Source of the DNA: CAYNWK01 sp964400875
Lineage (GTDB): Bacteria; Chloroflexota; Anaerolineae; Anaerolineales; UBA4823
Reading direction: 5' to 3'
DNA: 13,129 nucleotides
Assembly: GCA_964400875.1 (NCBI GenBank)
Contig: CAYNWK010000119.1
Span: forward strand, 1 to 13,129
A model generated the notes under the pieces. The model was not told the DNA's origin. It searched no databases and saw only the letters and a list, made by a program, of their open reading frames with translations. A program made the translations under genes and the position numbers. Positions within the stretch are counted from its first letter, which is position 1; every line of letters starts with the position of its first letter. Below, in pieces: positions 6,778 to 13,129 of the stretch.

Positions 6778-7848
6778 TTATGCCGTAAATCCGGCAACTG
6801 TCTTTTCGTCCAGGCGTTTGAGCAGGGCAACCACGAGACGTACGGCGTTATCGTAATCATCCCGGTGGATGATCGAGCTGTGCGAGTGGATATGACGCGC
6901 AGGCACGGCGATCACGACCGTGGGTACGCCAGTATTGTGCAGGTGTATGGCCGCTCCGTCCGTTGCTCCCCCTTCAATGTAAGACAGCTGCAATGGCACT
7001 CCGTTCTCTTCGGCTAAATCAATGACGTAATCGCGCAGCTTTAAGTTCGGGATCATACGGGCGTCGTAGATCAGCACTGATGGGCCTTTACCCAACATGA
7101 TCGAAGATTGCTCTGCTTCTATTCCGGGTACGTCTCCGGCGATGTCGGCTTCAAAGACGAGGGCGACATCCGGGTCGATTGCCCGCACGCTGGTGGTCGC
7201 CCCTCGTAAACCTACCTCTTCCATGACTGTTGCAACGCCAAATACGGTGTTCGGGTGATCTTCTTCTAGCAGCGACTCAAGAGCTGAAATCACCAGCGCG
7301 GAGCCCACCCGGTCGTCGAATGCCTTGGAGAGGTATGTCTTGCCTCCTGCCAGGGTGACAAAATCAGCCCGGGGCACGACTGGATCGCCGGGCCTTACTC
7401 CCGCAGCTTCGACTTCTTCCTGGCTGGTGGCGCCGATATCGATGTACATGTCCTTCTTGGGTACGACTTTTTTTCGTTCTTCGGCGGGCAGCAAGTGCGG
7501 CGGCTTGGCTCCGATGACCCCGACCACATCGCCATTCCGCGTCTTGATCAGCACCCGCTGACCCAGAAGAACCTGGTCGAACCAGCCTCCCAAAGGCAAG
7601 AATTTTAAAAAGCCGTCCTTGGTGATATGTTTCACCATAAAGCCGATCTCGTCCATGTGACCGGCTATCATCACCTTGGGGGACTCGGATGTTCCTTTCT
7701 TTTTACAGATTAAACTGCCAATCTTATCCTGGGATAACTCCCCCAAGCCTTCCAGGTAATTACGAACCAATGCCCGGATTGGAGCTTCATATCCGGGCAC
7801 ACCGTGGGCTTCCGTTAATTCAGTTAACAATTTTAACGTGGAGTCCAT
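6778..7848 (-). CDS. M42-family metallo-aminopeptidase (glutamyl aminopeptidase/endoglucanase-M type)
   Basis: Cytoplasmic peptidase with two metal ions; family members form large tetrahedral dodecamers that trim short peptides. The 356-residue product shows the expected ligands: His64 and Asp66 in GHMDEIG, Asp179 in KAFDDRVG, Glu210-Glu211 in VMEEVGLRGA, Asp235 in FEADIAGD and His321 in the HIHSHSSI segment. The region 70-165, with GVIGAKPPHLL, fits the PDZ-like insert domain of M42. Such genes are often annotated as cellulase M, but peptide cleavage is the supported activity. ATG at 7848 has a weak AGG upstream; a nearby ATG at 7852 is out of frame. A good sigma-70-type promoter lies 42-70 bases upstream, and a perfect hairpin follows the stop, so it may be transcribed alone. 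Confidence 0.93.
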   Translation of the reverse strand: MDSTLKLLTELTEAHGVPGYEAPIRALVRNYLEGLGELSQDKIGSLICKKKGTSESPKVMIAGHMDEIGFMVKHITKDGFLKFLPLGGWFDQVLLGQRVLIKTRNGDVVGVIGAKPPHLLPAEERKKVVPKKDMYIDIGATSQEEVEAAGVRPGDPVVPRADFVTLAGGKTYLSKAFDDRVGSALVISALESLLEEDHPNTVFGVATVMEEVGLRGATTSVRAIDPDVALVFEADIAGDVPGIEAEQSSIMLGKGPSVLIYDARMIPNLKLRDYVIDLAEENGVPLQLSYIEGGATDGAAIHLHNTGVPTVVIAVPARHIHSHSSIIHRDDYDNAVRLVVALLKRLDEKTVAGFTA

Positions 7849-7889
7849 CCATTTAAACCTTTCGATCGGCGCATAGCTGGGCTGTGCAA

Positions 7890-7918
7890 ATGATACCTGA
7901 AAGCACCAATCTTGTCCA
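7890..7918 (-). promoter_or_regulatory. Sigma-70-type promoter for the M42 peptidase gene
   Basis: On the minus strand TGGACA (7918-7913) and TATCAT (7895-7890) each match the -35 and -10 consensus at five of six positions and are exactly 17 bases apart. Transcription would start near 7883, giving a leader of about 35 bases. It lies in the 88-base gap between proC and the peptidase gene. Confidence 0.6.
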
Positions 7919-7936
7919 GTTATTCACAATTGGGGT

Positions 7937-8803
7937 TCATTCCCCTCCCGCATCCCCTTCTCGCTCAGGCGAATGGCTCTCACCGCCCGTTCCCAGCTCT
8001 CGCGAGCGCTCGTAGGCGGCCCAGATAGCCCTCGATATTGCCGTGCGGAAACCGGCTTTCTCAAGGTAGTACAACGCCGCCGCGGAGGTGCCCCCCGGGG
8101 AGGTAACCTGGTTGCGCAGGCGGGCCAGATGGACAGGATCATCCCGGTTGGCATAGTAATCCACGGAGCCTCGCACGGTTTGAGCGACGAGCTGTTCGGC
8201 CACTCGCCGGGGGAATCCCAGGTGTACGCCGGCATCTACCATCGCTTCCATGAACAAAAAGATGTAAGCCGGGCCGGTGCCGGAAAGCGCCGTAGCCATG
8301 TCAAGGTAGTATTCTTCGTCCATGTAGATCTCGTCCCCCAACGCCAGTAAGATTTGCCGGGCCATCTTGCGCTGCTCTTCATCGACTTCTGGGGCAGCCG
8401 TCCAAACTGTGATGCCCTCGCCAATCTGCGCCGGGGTATTGGGCATCGAGCGAACTACGCTGAGATGGCGCAAACCGCGCGAGATCTTGGCGATCGGCGC
8501 ACCCGCGATGATCGACAAGACCAGGGCCTCCGGCTTGATCGCGCCCCGTAAGCCGGCGATCACGTGGTCCAGGCGTTGCGGCTTAATCGACAGCACCACC
8601 ACGTCGGCGTTCTCCGCCGCATTGGCATTGTCCGTTGATCCGCCGACGCCGTATTGGGCGTGCAGCTCCTCCAAGCGTTCCTGCCGGGGTCCTGCGGCGA
8701 ACAATGCTTCTGGCCCGGCCACTTCTTCACGTATCAAGCCGCCGATCATCGCCTCGGCCATGACCCCAGGCCCGATAAAGGTTATTTTGCGGTCCTTAAA
8801 CAC
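7937..8803 (-). CDS. proC: Pyrroline-5-carboxylate reductase
   Basis: Reduces pyrroline-5-carboxylate to L-proline with NAD(P)H, the last step of proline synthesis. The 288-residue product has the Rossmann motif FIGPGVMAEAM (9-19, GxGxxA type), VVLSIKP (69-75), VRSMPNTPAQIGEG (117-130), ALSGTGPAYIFLF (172-184) and the signature LRNQVTSPGGTSAAAL (229-244). Residues 271-288 are a Gly/Glu-rich tail beyond the usual end. The start is GTG at 8803, because GGAGG lies 9 bases upstream and the protein then begins directly before the Rossmann strand. An ATG directly after that GGAGG is in frame but followed at once by TAG, so it cannot be the start. The gene follows ruvA by 52 bases. Confidence 0.95.
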   Translation of the reverse strand: MFKDRKITFIGPGVMAEAMIGGLIREEVAGPEALFAAGPRQERLEELHAQYGVGGSTDNANAAENADVVVLSIKPQRLDHVIAGLRGAIKPEALVLSIIAGAPIAKISRGLRHLSVVRSMPNTPAQIGEGITVWTAAPEVDEEQRKMARQILLALGDEIYMDEEYYLDMATALSGTGPAYIFLFMEAMVDAGVHLGFPRRVAEQLVAQTVRGSVDYYANRDDPVHLARLRNQVTSPGGTSAAALYYLEKAGFRTAISRAIWAAYERSRELGTGGESHSPEREGDAGGE

Positions 8804-8847
8804 TGGCTACATCCTCCTCGTCGGAAAGATTCAAAATTCCCCCCTCC

Positions 8848-8876
8848 ATAATACATTATCTCGAAAAATATTGCAG
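8848..8876 (-). promoter_or_regulatory. Weak candidate internal promoter before proC
   Basis: On the minus strand TATTAT (8853-8848) matches the -10 consensus at five of six positions, with CTGCAA (8876-8871; three of six) 17 bases further upstream, overlapping the end of ruvA. It would give proC a leader of about 38 bases. The -35 match is poor and the region is AT-rich, so this may be chance; proC could equally be read through from yebC-ruvC-ruvA. Confidence 0.22.
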
Positions 8877-9434
8877 CGCCAGGCGCAAACGCGTCTCGAC
8901 ATCATCCGGAGCATACTTGGGGATCGATTGCAGGGCTGCCTGCGCCTCGACCACGCTGTACCCCAGGGCGGTCAGTGCGTCAACCACCTCGGTGTCCACC
9001 TCGCTTGCCGCAGCGAGCGGCTCCAGGCCTTCCACCGCCGTGATCTTGTCTTTCAAGAAGAACAGGATCTTTTCGGCGGTTTTTTTACCCACGCCAGGAA
9101 CCCGGCTGAACATTTCAGCTTGCTCGCTGAAAACTGCCCGCCGGATGGCGTCGGTGTTGAGTGTAGAGAGCATCGCCAGGCCCAGTCGGGGGCCGACGCC
9201 GTTCACACCGATCAACATGGTGAAGAATTCTCTGGCTTCCACCGTTTCGAAGCCGTATAACGCCAGGGCGTCCTGCCGCACGACCAGATACGTGTATACC
9301 GTGACGTTCTCTTCGCGCCGCAAATCGTCACGCAGCGGAGCAGGCACCTGGACGAGCAGACCGACCCCGCCTACTTCGATCACGATACCCTCTTCGTCAA
9401 TTTGAGCGACTTTTCCGGTTAGGCTGGCGATCAT
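8856..9434 (-). CDS. ruvA: Holliday junction branch-migration protein RuvA
   Basis: Binds four-way DNA junctions as a tetramer and loads the RuvB motor during recombination repair. The 192-residue product has an N-terminal OB-fold (about 1-63, ending in ALYGFET), two helix-hairpin-helix motifs, LIGVNGVGPRLGLAML (74-89) and SRVPGVGKKTAEKIL (109-123), a linker, and the small C-terminal RuvB-contact domain (about 146-192, VVDALTALGYS). ATG at 9434 gives the typical MIASLTGKV start; no clear ribosome-binding site precedes it, so translation may depend on coupling with ruvC, which ends 11 bases earlier. ruvB is not next to it in this window. Confidence 0.96.
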   Translation of the reverse strand: MIASLTGKVAQIDEEGIVIEVGGVGLLVQVPAPLRDDLRREENVTVYTYLVVRQDALALYGFETVEAREFFTMLIGVNGVGPRLGLAMLSTLNTDAIRRAVFSEQAEMFSRVPGVGKKTAEKILFFLKDKITAVEGLEPLAAASEVDTEVVDALTALGYSVVEAQAALQSIPKYAPDDVETRLRLALQYFSR

Positions 9435-9445
9435 TATTGTTTTGG

Positions 9446-9946
9446 CTAGGAATATTGATCGTAGATGGCGTTCAACCGAGAGCTATGAAGGTGGCAGATC
9501 GCCACTGCCAGGGCGTCGGCTGCGTCGTCCGGCTTAGGCACCTCGTCCAGGTTGAGCAGGGCGCGCACCATCTGCTGGACCTGGTTCTTGTCCGCGCCCC
9601 CATAACCTGCCACAGCTTGTTTGATTTCCAGGGGCGTGTATTCGCCTACGGGTAGCTGTGCCTCTGCCAGCGCCAGCAAAGCAACCCCGCGCGCCTGTCC
9701 AACGCTGATCGCGGTACGCACGTTGCGCTGGAAAAACAACTTCTCCACCGCGCTGCTCTCCGGGCGGTGGAGAAGGATGATCTCAGTTAGGCTTTCGTGA
9801 AGTTGGCGCAGTCGCTCCGGTGGGGAGGTCTCCGCCGAGGTCAAGATCGCCCCGTAATCGACGACCGACAGGCTGCTGTCCTCATTCTCTCGAACCAGGC
9901 CATACCCGGTGATCGCCGTTCCCGGATCGATGCCAATGACCAGCAT
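9446..9946 (-). CDS. ruvC: Holliday junction resolvase RuvC
   Basis: Dimeric nuclease that cuts Holliday junctions symmetrically. The 166-residue product has the expected acidic metal-binding residues: Asp7 in IGIDPG, Glu68 in VEKLFF, and Asp141 and Asp144 in KPDDAADALAVAICH (138-152). FFQRNV (71-76) and the GxADK region (GGADKNQVQ, 116-124) are also typical. ATG at 9946 gives the standard N-terminus MLVIGIDPG. There is no recognisable Shine-Dalgarno; the yebC stop is 6 bases upstream, so coupled translation is likely. Gene order yebC-ruvC-ruvA is common in bacteria. Confidence 0.96.
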   Translation of the reverse strand: MLVIGIDPGTAITGYGLVRENEDSSLSVVDYGAILTSAETSPPERLRQLHESLTEIILLHRPESSAVEKLFFQRNVRTAISVGQARGVALLALAEAQLPVGEYTPLEIKQAVAGYGGADKNQVQQMVRALLNLDEVPKPDDAADALAVAICHLHSSRLNAIYDQYS

Positions 9947-9952
9947 ACCGAA

Positions 9953-10705
9953 TTAAGCGGCTTCCAGTTCGGCCAACATTGATTCCGGAACGCTCAGATT
10001 AGAATAAACGTCCTGAACGTCATCAAGCTCCTCGACGGCCTCGATGACCCTCAAGACCTGCATCGTATCCTCCGGGCTCAACTCGATCTCGTTGTTCGGC
10101 AGCATCTTCAACCCGGCTTCATCCGGGCTTATCCCGGCTAAGCGCAGCTGATCGCCGATCTGTTTGAAATTTTCTACCGGAGCAACGATCTCGATGTATT
10201 CATCAAATGTGACGTCATCGGCTCCTGCTTCCACGGCCAGCTCGAAGACCATATCGTTGTCGAGCCCTTCCGCCGGGAACGAGTAAAAAGCTACCCTGGT
10301 GAACTGCCAGCCGACCGAGCCGGCCTCGCCCATGCTGCCTCCGTAGCGGTTGAGCACGTGGCGGATGTCCGCGACGGCCCGGTTGCGGTTATCGGTGACG
10401 CACTCGACCATCAAAGCGATGCCGTGTGGGGCATAGCCCTCATAAATGACCTCTTCCAGCTCGTTACCATCTCGACCTTCTCCGCTACCTCGGGCGATCG
10501 CACGTTCAATATTGTCCTTGGGCATATTATTCGCCCGAGCGCGGTCAACCGCCAGACGCAAACGAAAATTCGCTTCCGGATCGCCGCCGCCTTCGCGCGC
10601 CGCGATGGCGATCTCGCGCGCCAGCCGGGTGAACAGCTGCCCGCGCTTGGCGTCGGCAGCGCCTTTTTTCCGCTTGATCGTGGACCATTTTGAATGCCCA
10701 GACAT
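9953..10705 (-). CDS. yebC: YebC/PmpR-family protein (TACO1 type)
   Basis: Members have been described as DNA-binding transcription regulators and, more recently, as factors easing ribosome stalling at proline runs; which applies here cannot be told from sequence. The 250-residue product has all family hallmarks: GHSKW (3-7), IKRKKGAADAKRGQLF (10-25), NMPKDNIERAI (60-70), YEGYAPHGIA (88-97), TDNRNRAVADIR (104-115) and GGSMGEAGSVGWQF (122-135). The open frame continues upstream to 10888, but that portion spans the promoter region and has no family match. ATG at 10705, preceded by AGGAG 9 bases away, is the start. First gene of yebC-ruvC-ruvA-proC. Confidence 0.96.
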   Translation of the reverse strand: MSGHSKWSTIKRKKGAADAKRGQLFTRLAREIAIAAREGGGDPEANFRLRLAVDRARANNMPKDNIERAIARGSGEGRDGNELEEVIYEGYAPHGIALMVECVTDNRNRAVADIRHVLNRYGGSMGEAGSVGWQFTRVAFYSFPAEGLDNDMVFELAVEAGADDVTFDEYIEIVAPVENFKQIGDQLRLAGISPDEAGLKMLPNNEIELSPEDTMQVLRVIEAVEELDDVQDVYSNLSVPESMLAELEAA

Positions 10706-10736
10706 AACCAATATCTCCTGGTCGATAACTTCAAAT

Positions 10737-10765
10737 GCGCGCACTGAAAAATTCGTGCGGCGCGC
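10737..10765 (-). promoter_or_regulatory. GC hairpin in the yebC leader
   Basis: GCGCGC at 10737-10742 and again at 10760-10765 can pair (the hexamer is self-complementary), and GT/AC next to the loop can add two pairs with a small bulge. An alternative pairing uses GCAC with GTGC. It would form in the first half of the leader, about 30 bases before the yebC start. A regulatory role is only a possibility. Confidence 0.3.
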
Positions 10766-10780
10766 TTTTCGGCACGCGGA

Positions 10781-10789
10781 ATTATACCA
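10781..10789 (-). promoter_or_regulatory. Extended -10 promoter for yebC-ruvC-ruvA
   Basis: The minus strand reads TGGTATAAT: a perfect TATAAT (10786-10781) with the TG of an extended -10 element (10789-10788). No -35 consensus lies 16-18 bases upstream, where the 8-base palindrome CCGGCCGG (10801-10808) sits instead. Start of transcription would be near 10774, giving a leader of about 69 bases. Confidence 0.6.
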
Positions 10790-10826
10790 CTTCCACCCTT
10801 CCGGCCGGATTCTGGCGCTGTGGAAT

Positions 10827-10838
10827 CTGCCGCGGCAG
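10827..10838. repeat. Perfect 12-bp palindrome upstream of the yebC promoter
   Basis: CTGCCGCGGCAG is identical to its reverse complement. Its centre lies about 58 bases upstream of the expected yebC transcription start, a position used by activators, and between the dehydrogenase terminator-like repeat and the -10 element. It may be a binding site or chance in GC-rich DNA. Confidence 0.35.
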
Positions 10839-10847
10839 GGGCTAGTT

Positions 10848-10888
10848 GTGGGAGTTTTTGGCTGGTTTTGCCTGCCAAGAACCCCCAC
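10848..10888 (-). terminator. Imperfect inverted repeat after the alcohol dehydrogenase gene
   Basis: Arms 10848-10862 and 10874-10888 pair over 15 positions with two imperfections: read on the minus strand, one G-U wobble and one C-A mismatch. The loop is 11 bases. It starts 28 bases after the dehydrogenase stop and is the only strong fold before the yebC promoter, so it is the likely end of the ino1-adh transcript. There is no T-run after it, so termination may be weak or factor-dependent. Confidence 0.45.
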
Positions 10889-10915
10889 TCCTCCCGTTTC
10901 TACGGTGATTACCGA

Positions 10916-11917
10916 TCATCCCCGGATGCGCAGCAGCGCTTCGCCGTTGATGCGGCTGTGTTTCAAGTCGCGTAAAGCCTGGTTAGCGTCTTCCAGTGGG
11001 TACTCGCTGACCGTCGCCCGGATGGGGATCTCGGCGGCTAAGTCCAGGAATTCCTCGCCGTCGCGGTAAGTAGCGTTGGCCACGCTGCGCAGGGTGCGTT
11101 CGCCGTAAATCAACTTGTATTCCATCTCCGGTATCGGCGACATGTGGATGGCGTTGATCGCCAGGGTTCCCGCCGGGCGCAGCTTTTCCAGGATCAGCGG
11201 GACGAGATATCCAACGGGCGCAAATATCACCGCCCGGTCTAGCTGTTCTGGCGCCTCATCCTCTGCCCCGCCCGCCCAGGCTGCCCCCAGTTCACGCGCG
11301 TGCTGACGGTGTTCCTCAGAACGTGTGAAGACGTATACCTCGCAGCCCCAATAACGAGCCGCCTGGATGGCGAGGTGCGCGCTGGCGCCAAATCCCACCA
11401 GGCCCAGGCGCTCCCCCGGCCGCAAGTCGGCCTGGCGCAGCGAGCGATAACCGATGATGCCGGCGCACAGCAGCGGCGCGGCTTGCTCGTCCCTGATGGA
11501 ATCAGGCAGCGGCAGCGCGTAAGCCGATTTAGCCAGCATGTACTCCGCGTAGCCTCCATCCACGTGGAAACCGGTGAAGCGGGCGTTCGGGCACAGGTTC
11601 TCCATGCCTCGGTGGCAGAACTCGCAGGTCCCATCCGTCTCGTACAGCCACGGCACACCGACTCGATCGCCCAATTCGAACTTCTCCACACCCGTCCCCA
11701 GGGCATCCACCCTACCCACGACTTGATGGCCCGGCGTGATCGGCAGCTCGGGTGGGTGAATATCTCCCTCGACGGTGTGCAGGTCCGTATGGCAGACGCC
11801 GCACAGGTTGATGCGGATGCGTATCTCACCGCTGCCGGGCTCCGGAACCGGGACCTCGGTTAATTCAAGCGGATCTTGTTCGGCCGACCGGTATGCTGAC
11901 AGGCGCATGGCGCGCAT
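10916..11917 (-). CDS. Zinc-dependent alcohol dehydrogenase, medium-chain family
   Basis: Cytoplasmic MDR oxidoreductase that interconverts alcohols and aldehydes with NAD(P)(H); the substrate is unknown. The 333-residue product has an N-terminal GroES-like catalytic domain (catalytic zinc ligands Cys42 in GVCHTD, His64 in PGHQ, Cys151 in LLCAG) and a Rossmann domain with GLVGFGASAHLAIQ (172-185). The FGASAH, VFTRSEEH and IHMS segments resemble the subfamily of single-domain-lobe bacterial dehydrogenases often labelled AdhP-like or CAD2-like. The structural zinc lobe normally has four Cys; here Cys98, Cys101 and Cys109 are present but the first position is Asp95 (ETDGTCEFC). ATG at 11917 is preferred over ATG at 11908, since AAGGA lies 7 bases before the first. 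It begins 3 bases after the ino1 stop, so the two form an operon. Confidence 0.92.
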   Translation of the reverse strand: MRAMRLSAYRSAEQDPLELTEVPVPEPGSGEIRIRINLCGVCHTDLHTVEGDIHPPELPITPGHQVVGRVDALGTGVEKFELGDRVGVPWLYETDGTCEFCHRGMENLCPNARFTGFHVDGGYAEYMLAKSAYALPLPDSIRDEQAAPLLCAGIIGYRSLRQADLRPGERLGLVGFGASAHLAIQAARYWGCEVYVFTRSEEHRQHARELGAAWAGGAEDEAPEQLDRAVIFAPVGYLVPLILEKLRPAGTLAINAIHMSPIPEMEYKLIYGERTLRSVANATYRDGEEFLDLAAEIPIRATVSEYPLEDANQALRDLKHSRINGEALLRIRG

Positions 11918-11920
11918 CGT

Positions 11921-13009
11921 TTATTCCTTGGTCTCCCCGTGAATGAACGCCTCGGTCATCTCCCGGGCGATCTCGTCTTTGAACTGCTTGGGCGGCGTCT
12001 TCATGAAATATGCTGACGGGCCGATCAGCGGCCCGCAAATTCCGCGGTCCAGCGCCAGCTTGGCGCAGCGCACTGCGTCGATCATCACGCCCGCCGAATT
12101 GGGCGAGTCCCACACCTCCAGCTTGGTTTCCACGTTCAACGGGACCTCGCCGAAGGTCGTCCCTTCCATGCGGATATAGCACCACTTGCGGTCTGTCAGC
12201 CAGGGCACGTGGTCGCTCGGTCCGACGTGGACGTCATCTTTCTCGATCGGATAGGGCAGCATGCTGGTCACCGCCCCGGTCTTGGAAATTTTCTTTGATT
12301 CCAGGCGTTCCCGCTCAAGCATGTTCAAGAAATCGGAGTTGCCTCCAAAGTTCAACTGGTAAGTGCGGTCCAGTCGCACGCCCCGGTCCACGAAAAGGCT
12401 GGTCAGCACCCGGTGCAGGATCGTCGCGCCAACCTGGCTCTTGATGTCGTCGCCGATGATGGGAAGCCCGCGGTCCCGGAAGCGCTTTGCCCAGTACTCC
12501 TGACTGGCGATGAAAACCGGGATTCCGTTGACGAAAGCGCAGCCGGCGTCCAGGATCTGCTCCACGTACCACTTGGTCGCCATCTCGGCCCCGACCGGCA
12601 GGAAGTTGATCACCACGTCGGTTTGGGTTTCTTTGAGGATCCCCATGATATCGTCGGTCGGCCCTGGCGACTTCTTCACGATCTGCGACAAATATTTGCC
12701 CAACCCGTCGTGGGTCATCCCCCGGTAAACAGGGATGCCCTGGTGCGGTACGTTGGCGAATTTATAGGTGTTGTTCGGGTAAGAGAAGATCGCCTCCGAA
12801 AGGTCCTTGCCCACCTTGGTATCGACCACGTCGAAGGCCGCTGTGAACTCGATATCGCGAATGTGATAGCCCCCCAGGTTGGCGTGCATCAACCCCGGCA
12901 CTTCCTGGTCGTCACCCGCGTCCTTGTAAAACTGGATGCCCTGCACCAAAGCCGAAGCACAGTTGCCGATCCCGATGATCGCCACCCGTACTTTGTTGTC
13001 GTCTGTCAT
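11921..13009 (-). CDS. ino1: Inositol-3-phosphate synthase (myo-inositol-1-phosphate synthase)
   Basis: Converts glucose 6-phosphate to inositol phosphate using bound NAD, the entry step to inositol lipids and inositol-containing solutes. The 362-residue product is the short prokaryotic type, similar to actinobacterial Ino1. It shows the NAD-binding loop IIGIGNCASALVQG (11-24), VINFLPVGAE (133-142), GDDIKSQVGAT (186-196), NFGGNSDFLNM (220-230), SKTGAV with Lys243 in the active-site region, and DSPNSAGVMIDAVR (301-314). ATG at 13009 has an excellent AAGGAG site 7 bases upstream and a promoter about 57 bases upstream. The dehydrogenase gene follows after 3 bases. Confidence 0.96.
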   Translation of the reverse strand: MTDDNKVRVAIIGIGNCASALVQGIQFYKDAGDDQEVPGLMHANLGGYHIRDIEFTAAFDVVDTKVGKDLSEAIFSYPNNTYKFANVPHQGIPVYRGMTHDGLGKYLSQIVKKSPGPTDDIMGILKETQTDVVINFLPVGAEMATKWYVEQILDAGCAFVNGIPVFIASQEYWAKRFRDRGLPIIGDDIKSQVGATILHRVLTSLFVDRGVRLDRTYQLNFGGNSDFLNMLERERLESKKISKTGAVTSMLPYPIEKDDVHVGPSDHVPWLTDRKWCYIRMEGTTFGEVPLNVETKLEVWDSPNSAGVMIDAVRCAKLALDRGICGPLIGPSAYFMKTPPKQFKDEIAREMTEAFIHGETKE

Positions 13010-13065
13010 GAATCTCTCCTTGGAAAGGTTTGTGAAATTTTGGATGAACGGAGTCGCCGAGCCTG

Positions 13066-13096
13066 ATTATACTCCTGAGAACCGGACATAAATCAA
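13066..13096 (-). promoter_or_regulatory. Promoter for the ino1-adh operon
   Basis: The minus strand has a perfect TATAAT (13071-13066). A TTGATT (13096-13091; four of six to TTGACA) lies 19 bases upstream, longer than ideal. Transcription would start near 13059 with a leader of about 50 bases ending in the strong ino1 ribosome-binding site. Bases 13097-13129 to the window end show nothing recognisable. Confidence 0.55.
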
Positions 13097-13129
13097 GGCT
13101 GTCGCTCATAGCCATAAGCGGCCAGCAAG

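Noticed and set aside
8788..8856. Small 22-codon reading frame overlapping the ruvA stop (TAATG) on the minus strand
   Set aside because: It has no ribosome-binding site of its own, shows no recognisable protein and runs out of frame into proC; probably chance.
10706..10888. Longer yebC reading frame
   Set aside because: It runs through a consensus promoter and an inverted repeat; the family start MSGHSKW is at 10705 with a good ribosome-binding site.

Overview
The window reads as a stretch of bacterial chromosome, moderately GC-rich and tightly packed, with almost every gene on the minus strand. Twelve of thirteen protein genes belong to well-known families and the thirteenth is an unusual MreB-like protein. 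No tRNA, rRNA, CRISPR array, transposase or phage gene was seen. The gene mix (F1-ATPase genes followed by an actin-like gene, bacterial inositol-phosphate synthase, an M42 aminopeptidase, a yebC-ruvC-ruvA cluster) suggests a Chloroflexota member, perhaps Anaerolineae. This assignment is inferred from general impressions of the proteins, not from a search.

Layout from left to right. Bases 1-90 are a string of homopolymer runs that look like a poor-quality contig end. A prolyl aminopeptidase gene (125-1084, plus strand) is the only plus-strand gene and converges on the rest. Next, read on the minus strand from right to left, comes the operon atpA-atpG-atpD-atpC-mreB-like (6699 down to 1153). 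It encodes the alpha, gamma, beta and epsilon subunits of the F1 part of ATP synthase, then an actin-family protein only 3 bases after atpC. The Fo genes and the delta subunit are not here, because the gene upstream of atpA is an M42 metallo-aminopeptidase (7848-6778). A perfect 15-bp hairpin and an extended -10 promoter separate these two genes.

Further right is a second minus-strand cluster: yebC, ruvC, ruvA and proC (10705 down to 7937). It combines a transcription/translation factor, two Holliday-junction proteins and the last enzyme of proline synthesis. At the far right, ino1 and a zinc alcohol dehydrogenase form a two-gene operon (13009 down to 10916), led by a clear promoter. The 210 bases between the dehydrogenase and yebC hold an imperfect inverted repeat, two short palindromes, a consensus extended -10 promoter and a leader hairpin.

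Most of the window is core metabolism and DNA repair. The observation most worth following is the MreB-like protein: the two acidic residues expected to drive ATP hydrolysis are Gln and Cys, and it is apparently co-transcribed with the ATP synthase catalytic subunits. Secondary points are a roughly 40-50 residue insertion in the ATP synthase alpha subunit, the separation of F1 from Fo genes, and an Asp in place of the first structural-zinc Cys of the dehydrogenase.
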